From the NCBI GenBank assembly GCA_009746045.1, contig RPFO01000188.1:1850738-1912737 (forward strand): a DNA stretch of 62,000 nt. The letters are read 5' to 3'. Source of the DNA: Mesostigma viride. Its lineage: Eukaryota > Streptophyta > Mesostigmatophyceae > Mesostigmatales > Mesostigmataceae. Below, one piece after another: positions 26,700-36,959 of the stretch. Numbering within the stretch: position 1 is the stretch's first letter; each line of letters begins with the position of its first letter. The notes below the pieces were generated by a model. That model saw only the letters and a program-made list of their open reading frames with translations, was not told the origin of the DNA and did not search any database. Both the position numbers and the translations under genes were made by a program.

Positions 26700-29600
26700 T
26701 CAGTTGGTGACATACGCGTAGGCCACGCGCGTGGATTTACTCATCAGGTCCGGCAAGTGCAGCGCAGGGTCTTGCGAATCTCCGTTCTTGCGCACCTCAA
26801 AGTGGACGTGCGGCCCCGTGGAGCGCCCCGTGTCGCCGGACGTGGCAATGCAGTCCCCGTGCCGCACCGGCTGGCCCTTTTTCACGTACAGATCACTACA
26901 GTGCGCATACAGAGTCTCCAGCCCGTTACCATGGTCGATGCACACGGTCTTGCCATAGGAGCCCATCCAGCCCGAGTAGGATACCTGGCACCAGCCACGC
27001 AACAGCACAAACAAGGGGACAGGCAGAGGAGCGGCAGGGACAGGGTCAGCAACTTCCCGCATGCCGTGAAAACTCCTGTGACAGTCCTTACTGAAAGTCT
27101 GTGTACAGAGCACCAAGGGAAGGGTGTAAACGAGAGAATGAGAAATGGAACGGTCGTGGGTGGGGGGAACACTCCTCAAGCCGCCAGGCCAGCACACGCA
27201 TGGTCAGCGATGGCGATGGAACGCGTGGTGGGGGCGCCGGGGTGTGCTCGCAACGCAGGGCCAGAATACGCCCCGGAGGCTTCCTGACACTTTCGTTTCA
27301 ATCGCAAGTTCACCCACATGGGCAACACAGTGCATGGTGGCCTGCGGCACACGGCACCGCCCACACGTTGACCCCTGTGGTGTGGGCAACCAGCATGTCG
27401 GCCGCCAGCGTGTGAAGGGAGTTGCTACTATGGATGCTACCTGGTGCTATGGTCCCCCCTTACCTGTGCATGCCTGCCTGCAGGGCTGTCTGTCGAGCCA
27501 CCAATATCGCCCGCAAAGAACAGCGGCCGCCACAGCAGGTTGGCTTGGTCTGGGCGGCACTTTTCTTTATTACTACCCACGTGATGTACTACTACCCACC
27601 CCCACCCCCACCCCCACCCCCACCCCGACCCCCACCCCGACCCCCACCCCGACCCCCACCCCGACCCCCACCCCGACCCCCACCCCCACCCCGACCCCCA
27701 CCCCGACCCCAACCCCCACCCTGACCCCCACCCTGACCCCCACCCTGACCCCCACCCTGACCCCCACCCTGACCCCCACCCTGACCCCCACCCTGACCCC
27801 CACCCTGACCCCCACCCTGACCCCCACCCTGACCCCCACCCTGACCCCCACCCTGACCCCCACCCTGACCCCCACCCTGACCCCCACCCTGACCCCCACC
27901 CCCACGCCCCACGTTGCGCGCTCACCTTGCCGTCGTGCGCCGCGCGGATGTCCGTGCCCACCTCCACCGCGATGTCCACGCCGTGGTGGAAGTACTTGCG
28001 GCGCGCTGCGGGAACAGCGGAGGGGAGGGGGGGGGGGGGCGGGGGCGGGGGCGGGGGGGGGCAGGGGCGGGGCGGGGGCGGGGGCGGGGGGGAAGCAAGC
28101 AGGGGTGCGTGAGCACAAGGGGGCACCGCCACATGTCAGGACCAGCCCACGGAGGGGTCGTCTGGTGCATCAATGCACCTTGGCACACGTGCGCTTGTGT
28201 GTGTGTGTGTGTGTGGTATGTGTGTTCGTGTTTGTGTTTGTGTATCTGTGTGCGTGTGTGAGTAGAACAACGCAGGGTAGACCAGTGCAGTACAGGGCAG
28301 CAGTAGCATACACCCTCCCCATTGTTACTTTAAATTCTAATGATTTATAAATTTAGTACACCACCTGGCAGCGCTAAATAAAACAACAAAAATGTAAACA
28401 ATTGATTCCCAAGTGTGCTCCCCTGTCTGCTTTCTGGCTACTAAACAAATAAAGTTGTAAATAAATATTACTTGGCGTACAAATGTGCTTCACTGACGGC
28501 CCCAGACAAACAAAGAAAAAATAAATTATTATCTGGCAAACAAAACATGCACTTCTCACTGGTGGTTACTGTGCCAAACTTGAACCGCGTGTGCTAGTAA
28601 ATACAGGTGTTGATGATCCACGAAGGTATGGCACGGTTGCCGGCTTGCTGAATTCCGGAGGACTGTACAGCACTAGTACCGACAGCTGTGGATTGAAATT
28701 TGAGAAATTTTGAACTACAGGAGTTGCGCGCTTCAAAGCTTGCCGGCCGCCGCCTTTTAGATCAGCAGCTTTCGACTTCCAAGTTTGGTCTGGAGATAGC
28801 TTTTGCCATAGCTTTTCACCACTTCGGGATACGCATTTTCATGGCTGGTAGCTCTGTACTATTCAAGGTAACGAGGCGACGTTCAAATCATTAGTAATTA
28901 AAAAAATCGCAGCCCTGACGGCTGGATCGTGTAACCAACCAAACAAAGAAGTTTCAAATATTTAATTGCACAGCCAGTTCAACAGTTGTTCAGTAAACAA
29001 ACAAACAACCTAGAGATTAATTGATCGGATGGGCCAAGTAGGACCTCTGACCAATAAAACGTACTTATCTTATCCCGAAGGGCCTTTCGGCTGAACCGAA
29101 TTAAAACCAACGATGCGGAGGGGGTATTGCAGCTGTAGAGTAGTGCGGAGAAGGGTACAAACAGTACGGGGCAGCAGCGTGCGGAGTGCGATGTGGAGTA
29201 GTGCAGAGAAGGGTACAAACAGTACGGGGCAGCAGCGTGCGGAGTGCAATGGTGTGATGGGCACAGCGCCACCTATATGGGGTGTAAGGGAAACCCGTCC
29301 CTGGTGCGAGGTGCCGCCTACCTCGCGTGCGGAGTGCAATGTGGAGTAGTGCGGAGGAGGGTACAAACAGTACGGGGCAGCAGCGTGCGGAGTGCGATGT
29401 GGAGTAGTGCAGAGAAGGGTACAAACAGAACGGGGCAGCAGCGTGCGGAGTGCAATGGTGTGATGGGCACAGCGCCACCTGTATGGGGTGTAAGGGAAAC
29501 CCGTCCCTGGTGCGAGGTGCCGCCTACCTCCCCAGCCGTAGTGCGAGCTGAGCCACCCACTGTCGACCGGTCGTCGCATTGCCATGCGCTTGCGCTGCGC

Positions 29601-31618
29601 CTGCAGGTGGGGGCCCAACAGCGGCATCTGCGCCGCCAGCTGGCCAATGCAGAGCGCAAGCTCGTTGGGTGGCGGTGCCTGCTGCGCACCGTGGCTGAGG
29701 GACGCAAAGGGCTGCCGCTGGTTCGTCTTGCGCGGTAGCGTCAGCTCATGCCCTGGTTTAACCACGTAGCCCTGGGGGGTGGGGGTGGATGAGGGTGCAT
29801 GCAGGGGGGGGAGAAATGGGTCAGCCACGCACAAACGGCTCGGCACATGCACACACGTGCACGCATGTGTCGTCACATCGCGTTGCGGGGCCACACGCGC
29901 TGGTAGCGGATGCCCACAAAGGCGACCAAGCCAGGTCCTCACCCCACCGTGAGGCATGCCACCCTCGCTCCCTCATCCCACCGTGCGTTGGTTGAGGCCC
30001 CGCCACACGATCACGGGGGTTGATGAGGCGTCCAAGCCGCCCGACCTGCGCTGTAACAAGGCTGCCATCCTGCTGACTTGCCACAATCATGGCGGTGGCT
30101 ACAAGCCCACTCATGTGTGCGGCTGAAGTGCAGCAGCCAAGGGCAGACACATGGGGCTGGGGAAAAAAGATTGGTAGCCACTCTCAAGGTGGTTGTAAAA
30201 CCCTGGAGTCTTCCGACCACTTTTAAGGCAGGTGATCAGAAATTGGCATCGTCTTCAGCTCCCCTTTCCACCCATGCCCTTCCCATACTGCAAACCAGCA
30301 ACAGCTGCCATGCCTAGTGCCGCAGGACTCATGCACAGGGGTCACCCATGCCAGTCGTGCCACTTGGCTAGGGTCCGACTTCCACTGCTACTACAGTCAT
30401 TCACACCTTAAGTTGGGTTCGAGGTTTTTGAGGGGTCAACCCAACTTAAGGCGTGAACCCAACTGAAGGCGTCAATGACTCTACTAAATTCTACTGATTT
30501 GAACTAAAGATACTAAAACATACTATTCTGAACTAATTTAAACTTAGAATGCCGAAATCCTATTCGACCCAACTTAAGGCGTGAACACATCTTAAGCCAA
30601 CCCAACTTAAGGAGTGAATGACTGTAGCAGTAATAGAGGAGGGGTGCCTTACTCACTGTGTGTGTAGCAATAATAGCTAGTAATAGAGCAGAGCTAGTGC
30701 CACACACACACGCCGCCAGCAGACGCCACGTCCCACACATGCAAAGCGTAGCTCACCTCAGGCAACCGGTTCTCTGTGCGCAGCGCCTCGATGGTGACTC
30801 CATGCGCATGGGCGATGGACCAGAGCGAGTCGCCGGGCTTGACTGATATCACCGGCTTCTTAAAGGCGTCAAACAGGTTGCCGATGCCAGCAAACACTGG
30901 GGACCACGGGGAGGAGGGAGGGGGAGGGGGGAGGCACAATGACACACCAGGGATTAATGGGACGGTTGCCACTGCCACTGCCACTGCGCCTCAGCGGCGA
31001 TTGTTGACGGCATTGAAAGACCCGAGCGAAACCCTAGTTAGGCTGCTACTGCGAGACCAGAGATCCGTCCTTACATGCAAACGGATTTTGAGCCTGCTTT
31101 TTGGGAGGGCGGCCTCCTGGTGGGACCTTGATCTCATCTCCGACCTGTCGCACGGTACGGACGTGACAGGAGGTGCAAAACACAGACGCCAGCAAGGTTA
31201 AGCGAAGACATTGTCGCATCGCAAGCCTGCGCAAAGCTTCGACGGCAGCGAGCAAGACTACACGAGGCTAGGTTGGATAGACAAGCCCTGGTCGTTGCTC
31301 CGAGTAACATAATCCACCCAAAACATTACGCATTGCTAACTGCCTGTTCAGTAACGCGAATACCCGAGATCGCTGCAGGCATTTCGTTTCTGGGTGGCAT
31401 GCGAGCCACTGGTTCTCGACCGGCCCAGTAATGTCAGGATGCTGATGTGGTTCACACACCTTGATACGGTTAACGTTGCGGATGCCGTTGGCTCTCTTGA
31501 GATCTTCCAGGGAGACGCCGTGGTCGTCGGCGATGGCGTGGAGGCTATCGCCAGGCTGAACTTTGACGATAGTCTCCTTCGCCGGCTTTTCTCCGAAGTG
31601 GAAGAATCCGAAGTTCAT
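26700..31618 (-). CDS. LysM-LysM-M23 peptidoglycan endopeptidase (five exons)
   Basis: A DipM-like protein, predicted to cut peptide cross-links in peptidoglycan. Exons on the minus strand: 31456-31618, 30757-30896, 29528-29771, 27926-28005, 26700-26984. They total 912 bp (303 aa), with all phases consistent (1, 0, 1, 0) and GT-AG borders; the exon 1 donor is the least certain (AAG|GTGTGTG is the alternative). LysM 1 is at about residues 17-46 ([19 protein letters not shown]), LysM 2 at about 67-98 ([17 protein letters not shown]). After a Pro/Gln/Arg-rich linker comes the M23 core: H189 and D193 in FHHGVDIA, H237 in LYAH, and H268/H270 in GPHVHFEV, so the zinc and catalytic set is complete. 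No signal or transit peptide is visible on the first exon. The spliced structure rules out bacterial contamination. In the glaucophyte Cyanophora a LysM-M23 protein (DipM) acts in plastid division; a plastid role here is inferred. Confidence 0.88.
27597..27905 (-). repeat. CCCCCACCCTGA / GGGTGGGGGTCA minisatellite in intron 4 of the M23 gene
   Basis: Begins as CCCCCACCCC units and settles into about 16 perfect 12-bp copies of CCCCCACCCTGA (27711-27900). The transcribed RNA is the G-rich strand (GGGTGGGGGTCA), able in principle to form G-quadruplexes, and starts about 20 nt after the exon 4 donor. Confidence 0.95.
28020..28092 (-). repeat. C-rich (sense) tract upstream of exon 4
   Basis: On the plus strand GGGGCGGGGGCGGGGG. 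On the gene's sense strand it is a CCCCGCCCCC pyrimidine-rich tract ending about 15 nt before the exon 4 acceptor (GTTCCCGCAG). It is complementary in character to the G-rich repeat on the other side of exon 4. Confidence 0.85.
29115..29527 (-). repeat. 206-bp tandem duplication in intron 3 that copies the exon 3 donor
   Basis: The intronic sequence next to exon 3 is duplicated head to tail: GTAGGCGGCACCTCGCACC occurs at the true donor (29527) and again 206 bp further in (29321). Shorter internal repeats (CTGCTGCCCCGTACTGTTTG on the sense strand) give further local duplication. The second donor copy lacks the exon context. Confidence 0.8.
30391..30628. mobile_element. Intact Tc1/mariner-like MITE in intron 2 of the M23 gene
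   Basis: TA | CAGTCATTCACACCTTAAG … AAGGAGTGAATGACTG | TA. The TA target duplication and CAGT termini fit the Tc1/mariner superfamily. It has internal subrepeats of CCCAACTTAAGGCGTGAA in both orientations, is about 234 bp, and carries no ORF. A second copy is split between 16932 and 22893. Confidence 0.8.
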
Positions 31619-32070
31619 GATGCGTGAGCAAACTGCGCAACGCAACTAATACAAGCTAACAGTCTGATGTCGGCTATTCCTCTAACGCAGTGCCTATACT
31701 GCCACAGGCAGCTTGGCATGTAAGACTGCAATAATGCCGGGCTGTGCCGGTGATCCCGCCTTGGAGATCCGCTTTGAACTTCTGGTTACGAAGGTTATGG
31801 CGCCCTGTCGTGTAGTGGACCGTTAGCATCCCGCTCGCCAAAGGTTTCCAGCTCGCCAAGAATTTGTCCGTTGGACCCGTTTGCCAGCTTGCACTGGCCA
31901 CTTCTTGTTGTGTACGGCATGGGACCAAGGGGCAAGGGAATCCGAAATGTCAACGTCCCATTGGTCCCATGGTCCTTTCCGGATGTTCGATCTGTCACGT
32001 CTTGTCAGGATGACGCGACGTGTTAGGTAGGTACAGTCGTGTATGTACCGCCTACTGCAACAAACGCCTA
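31619..32070. other. 5' flank of the M23 gene; no gene seen
   Basis: About 450 bp between the M23 start codon and the next minus-strand frame. It probably contains the promoter and 5' untranslated region. I see no clear TATA box or repeat. Confidence 0.4.
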
Positions 32071-32433
32071 CGAGAACGACCCCAACTCGTTTTGTAATAG
32101 CCTGGGGGTATATTCCGGCGGAGCCCATTGTTGGAAGAACCAAATGGTTCGAAGAAAGGGCGAAGCACATTTTCGGGGTGCGTTGCCAATAGCCGGGAGA
32201 TTTGATTTGTCGAAGGCGACCTCGCGCCAGCGCACGTCCGCATGGCGACTGCGTTTGGTCTCAGGCGATGCCGAGGGCGAGGCCGCAGGAGCTGAGTAGA
32301 CCACTAAACATTGGTTAGTGTCACCGCTGCCTGTTAGGCCGGAGGGCGGAACTGCAGCCGGAGCTGCAGGCGTGTTTGCATTGCCCATCGCAGCCTCCAA
32401 ACTGTAGTGCGTCTTGGAGCGTTTGCTCGTCAT
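32071..32433 (-). CDS. Hypothetical short ORF upstream of the M23 gene
   Basis: A 121-codon frame starting MTSKRSKTHYSLEAAMGN, rich in Ala, Pro, Ser and Lys at the N-terminus. No family recognised. It lies 450 bp upstream of the M23 gene on the same strand, so it could be a separate small gene or a 5' exon supplying a targeting sequence that the M23 first exon lacks. A decayed duplicate of this region and its upstream flank is at 44440-44830, which shows that the block has moved or been duplicated. Confidence 0.4.
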
Positions 32434-32945
32434 AATATTGCGTGATAGCTTCGGGAAAATATATCAGCGTGTGCGTATTAGAAAGACGAAGCGATTGCGA
32501 TAGTCGCGACAAAATTTGGTGCAAACGTGAAAGCTATGGGCGCCGCCGTCAGCCATGGCTATCTCGTGGCTCTTGGCTCGTCGTCGCGTAAGCCAGTCAT
32601 AATTTCAATGAACAAGGCTACACATTTCCATACCTCCATTCATGTTCATCATCCTGAACGACTCGAAAACGCGGAAAAGATAACGGCAGGCTCCAGCTTC
32701 CACGGTCCGGATTCTCCCGATTTCTGGCCTGCGCTGGTTGTCTGCTTTATGTTCATTAAATATTAATTAATTAAGAACATATCTCCTTGATATCTCCATT
32801 GGGAGTATATGTAACGCATACCCCTGATAAGGGGCATATGGTTTTCAATACATTCTGAGCTACAACCTGCAGGTGGGGGATGTAAACTGCCACCTACTCT
32901 GGGTGCACAGGTCACCTGCACCACCATGATGTATCATACCTAAAG
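32434..32945. other. Upstream flank with copy of repeat E
   Basis: 32434-32600 is shared with the duplicate near 44700-44830 (TATATCAGCGTGTG, TTAGAAAGACGAAGCG, GCCGTCAGCCATGGCTA). 32800-32935 is a copy of repeat E. No gene seen. Confidence 0.5.
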
Positions 32946-33077
32946 AGGCCTGGCATGATGCAGACGATGTTTGTAACTTTTGTGTAATTATTTTTCTAAT
33001 GAGATTAGCATAGTACTCCGTGGCATGCCCATGCACACGACACTCAAGTACTTACTTACTTACTTAGGCCTGGCATG
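32946..33077 (+). mobile_element. 5'-truncated LINE copy with (ACTT)n tail and 12-bp target duplication
   Basis: A 108-bp insert (32958-33065) ending in ACTTACTTACTTACTT, flanked on both sides by AGGCCTGGCATG. It is the 3' untranslated region of the same family as the minus-strand LINE at 33868-36391, which carries the complementary tail. This is the signature of target-primed reverse transcription. Confidence 0.85.
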
Positions 33078-33109
33078 GGGTGGAAGATGAGTATGGCTAG
33101 GCAATGGCT

Positions 33110-33867
33110 AGGGTCCTCACGGTGCTCACCTACAGTACGGCGCCGAGGCATGCACGCTCACAGACAAGCTGGTCACCCGGCTGAACGGCACGGTTTATAG
33201 GATGCTCCGACAGGTCCTGAATGTAGGGTTTTCCACGCATAGGTCATTTGAGTCGTTGTATAAGGGTATGCCTCGCACTACGGATGAGGTTGGGTAGCGT
33301 AGGATAGCATTTGCAGGCCATCTTGCTTGCTCACACCTCATTTTTGTCGACTACCACAGTCTTCATTTTTGTCGACTACATCAATTCTTTCGACACGGTC
33401 CTCTGGGAGGCTCTTTGGGCCATCCTAGCTTTGGATCTCGTGCCACTGCTGACTGCCCACTGGTCAGCATTTATTGCTGCCATTCACCGTCTGTATGGGG
33501 GATCACAGGCAGTACATATAGTGCGGACTGCGGAAGGCACCACCCCACCATGCCCCCTTCACCATGGGTGTGGCAAAGTTGTGTCGATCCTGTACCCCAC
33601 ATCTGTTCATGATTGTCGTTGATCACGTCATGCGCCAGGCACGTGCGCGCTTTACAGCTCTTAAGGGGTTCGAGCCTGGCTTGGACATCCTTCATGATCG
33701 CGAATACGGAGGCGGTGGGCCTGGTTACCGCCTGTCCGTCGACCTGATTTATGCAGATGATACCACCCTCATCGAGCGCCCCGAGCACATTCAGACCTGG
33801 CTGGACTGTTTGGGCTCAGAGGGGCTTGCGGTGGGGTTGGAGATTAGAGTCAAAACCAAGGTGGTGG
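33110..33867 (+). pseudogene. LINE reverse transcriptase remnant, left part
   Basis: Two fused LINE pieces. 33120-33330 encodes a post-RT tail (GTVYRMLRQVLNVGFSTHR, LYKGMP, RIAFAGHLA). From about 33340 an RT domain starts (FIFVDYINSFDTVLWEALW, then CPLHHG, DLIYADDTTLIE), with a frameshift near 33560. The YADD catalytic box is intact. The frame ends at IRVKTKVV, where a minus-strand LINE is inserted, and continues at 36392. Confidence 0.75.
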
Positions 33868-36391
33868 TAAGTAAGTAAGTAAGTACTTGCGTGTCATGCG
33901 CAAAGGCATGCCACGGAGTACTATGCTAATCTCATTAGAAAAATAATTACACAAAAGTTTAAACAAATATCGTCTGCATCATCCCCCAACCGTTAAGCAC
34001 TAGATGGGGATGTAATCCTCATCCGAGCTGTCCTCTACTGTAATGGCAGACGAGGCGGTAGTGTAGCGGCTATCCTCAGGACCAATAACCTCCACCTGCG
34101 GACTTCTACCCTGGCTAGCAACGGGCCGCGGGGCCCGTGGGGAGAAAACATGAGCATACCCCTCGGGAAGGTGCTTATCGCAGATGGCAGCCCATTTCTC
34201 CTTGTCAATCATGCGGGCGCGGAGTACGGATAGTCCCAGAAGCCCTGCATCTTCAAGCAGTTGTGTCACATAGGTCCGGGTCGCGCCGCGCCGGTGCCCG
34301 GCGCGCGCAAGTTTGCCAGTGGGTTGCGATGGGACAAGGGGACCCTGCCATAGGAGGAGGTGTCTACCTGGTTGGCCCGTCTTAAGCCCCCCGGCAGGGC
34401 CCACATCGGTATTCACCTGGTCTGTGCGGGCAAGATGGCCGGCAAAGAGGAGGCGGCGGTGTCGGATGGTATGGGTGACAAGAGGGAGCTCGCAGTAGAG
34501 CTCGGCCCGGGTGCGGCGTTCTTGGTAGCGGACGCCGAGGATATGACGGAGCATTCGAGTGACGGTGCCGTCAAGCTGCTGGCTCAGCGCCTGGTCCAGG
34601 GTCCACGCCTCGCAGCCATAAAGGAGGATGCTGAGGACAAGGGCCTTGAACAGAATGCGCTTGCGTCGCTCACTCAGGTAGCGACAGGTCCAGAACCTGT
34701 CGAGGCGGCGGAGGGCCGCCCAGGCCTGGCCAATGCGGGTACGTGTTGATGTCGTCGGCCGTGGAGGGAAGCCCGCTGCCAAGGAGCTTGAAGCGAGTCG
34801 CCGGGGGGACGGGGCTGCCGTCCAGCAAGAGGAGGGTGGGTGGGGCTATCCCAGCAGGGAAGCCGATGGCCATGACCTCCGTTTTCTTGCTGATCATAAG
34901 CCCCACCGCCCGCGCTTCCAGTGATAAGCTGTCTAGCCACAGTTGGGCTGACTCTGGGGTTTCCACGAGTGTCGTGTCATCAGCGTAGATCAGATCGCTC
35001 AGGCGGTAGGGTGGGTCAACCCCGCCGTAGCTGGCGTACTCCGTGATCTCGATCCCCGGCGGGCGCCCCTCCACCCGGGCGAAGCGGGCTTGTGCACGCC
35101 GCATAATATAGTCCACCATAATGATGAATAGATATGGGGAGAGCACACAGCCCTGCCACACCCCGGTGTGCAGGGGGAACGCCGGAGTGACGCCGTCGGC
35201 GGTACGGACCTGGGCTTGGGACCCTTCATAGAACTGGCGGATGATCTCAACGATGTACGATGGGACACGGAACAGGTGAAGGACCACCCACAGGGCGTCC
35301 CATGTAACCGTATCGAATGCCTTGGTGTAATCCACGAAGATCAATAGCAATGGCAAGAGGCCGGGGGCCAGGCGACCCACTTCCTCGATCAGGCGGCGCG
35401 CGGTAATAGTGACCATAACACAATTGCGACCAACACGGAAGCCCATCTGGGACTCACCTAGGTGGGGATCGAGGCTGGCGCGCATGCGGTTCAGCAGGAG
35501 ACGCATGAAGACTTTCAGCACGCAGCTTTGGATCGAGGCATACGCCGCGGTAGTTGCCGGTATCCGCGGCGGACCCCTTGCCCTTGTAGAGCATGACCCG
35601 TACAGCGGTCTTCCAATACGTCGGCGGGGGGAGGCCATCTCGTAGAATCCGGTTGCAAACACCCCGGAGGAAGGGCTCAAGCTCAGGCATCTTAACCACC
35701 TCCGGTGAAATATTGTCCACTCCCATGGCAGCATCATTGCGGAGGGTGGAGATGGCAGCAGCCCATTCCTGGGGAGTCCACTCGTCGTGGGGGCCGTCCA
35801 CCAGGGGGCCGGAGAGCGGTGGGACCAGGTAGTCCGTCTCGCTGGTGGGCGCCTGCGGGGGCTCGATGGGGCCGCCTCGGCTGGCCGCAGGGCGTGCAGC
35901 TGCAGCGGGGTCAAGCGGGGGGGGCGGGCCAGGGGCCCCTGATAGTTTGGCCTGGGAGCTGAACCAAATCTCAAGGCGTTCACTGGGGGTGCCTGGGATG
36001 TCAGCCCGTTGCATTTCCCGGCGTCCGGTGAGACAGTCGAGAGAGCGCCAGGCCGCCTTGTGCTGGTTGGCGGCCGTGTGGCGATTGATTTCGGCGGCAA
36101 GTGTCTCCACCTCCTCCGCATGTGCGGCAGTATATGCTTGAGTAAGCCGTTCCTGGTACGGGTACAGGTCCTCCCCGCGGCGGCGGGCCTGCGCTAGCGC
36201 CAGCCGGGCGGCAACCACCCGGGCGTCGCGCAGGTAGAGCGGGGCTGGTCGGGCGCGGGGTTGCTCGGGGAGAAGCTTAGAGCCAAGCTCCACCGATCGC
36301 ATGAACAGTTCGTAGGGTGGCGTGAGATCTACACCGCGATCTGCGTCCAGGTACATCAAAGGTAATTGCGCGTCCACAAAGGCAGACCTGA
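33868..36391 (-). mobile_element. LINE inserted on the opposite strand, 5'-truncated
   Basis: About 2.5 kb. Reading on the minus strand there is a pre-RT region (36377-35550, helical, YLRDARVVAARLALAQARRR; then MLYKGKGSAADTGNYRG), an RT core (FVDYTKAFDTVTWDALW, GVWQGCVLSPYLF, LIYADDTTLVE) at 35550-34790, and a C-terminal region (ILLYGCEAWTLDQALSQQL, RRLLFAGHLAR) to a stop at 34000. Two frameshifts occur, near 35546 and 34780. A 3' untranslated region of about 115 bp ends in (TTAC)n at 33868. The flanking AAGGTGGTRG (before 33868 and around 36392) is a likely target duplication. No endonuclease remains. Confidence 0.85.
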
Positions 36392-36850
36392 AGGTGGTAG
36401 TGATTGGGGCTATACCAGTTGCCCGCCACGGCCGCTGCTACTATTATCTAGACGGAACGGCGGGTCCCGTTCCGTGAGCGCTTCAAGCTGCTGCATGGGA
36501 GCATGCTCCCCGACGCAGCCGACGATGTGGAAACCCGCATCGGCCTACCCTGGGCCAGGTTCCGCTCACACAACCCCTAGCTACTGGAACTCGAAGACCC
36601 TGGGCAAGGACCGCAAGAGAGTGCTCTTGAAGGTCCTAGTCGTCCTCACAGTGCTCACATATGGCTCCTAGGCATGGACGCTCACGGACCAGATCACAGA
36701 TGGCCGCACGGCAGCCTGGAGGGCACAGTAACCAGGATGCTCCGACAGGTCCTGAACGTATACGTAGGGTTTTCTACATATAGGTCTTTCGTAGTCTTTG
36801 TATAAGGGCATATATGCGCCTCGCATTTCGGACCAGATTAGGCAGTGTAG
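36392..36850 (+). pseudogene. LINE remnant, right part of the host of the minus LINE
   Basis: Resumes the frame broken at 33867 (VVVIGAIPVARH, then RFKLLHGSMLPDAADDVETRIGLPWARF, ESALEGPS, GTVTRMLRQVLNVYVGFSTYRSF), with several frameshifts. Equivalent residues are present in the minus LINE (FKLLGSGLPSTADDINT). Confidence 0.7.
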
Positions 36851-36959
36851 GATAGCATTCGCAGCCCGCTGGACATCTTCAGCACTCGCACCTGTAAGGT
36901 AGTAGACACCGCCCTCGGTACCTGGCCAGCCCCCAGCGGCTTGGCCAGCCGCCCGGGGC

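Noticed and set aside
26700-31618. Bacterial contamination as source of the LysM-M23 domains
   Set aside because: The gene is split by four GT-AG introns with consistent phases, and one intron holds a MITE also found elsewhere in the window.
32955-33982. A DNA transposon with 110-bp terminal inverted repeats around an RT fragment
   Set aside because: The inverted repeats are two LINE 3' ends in opposite orientation; each has its own (ACTT)n tail and target duplication.
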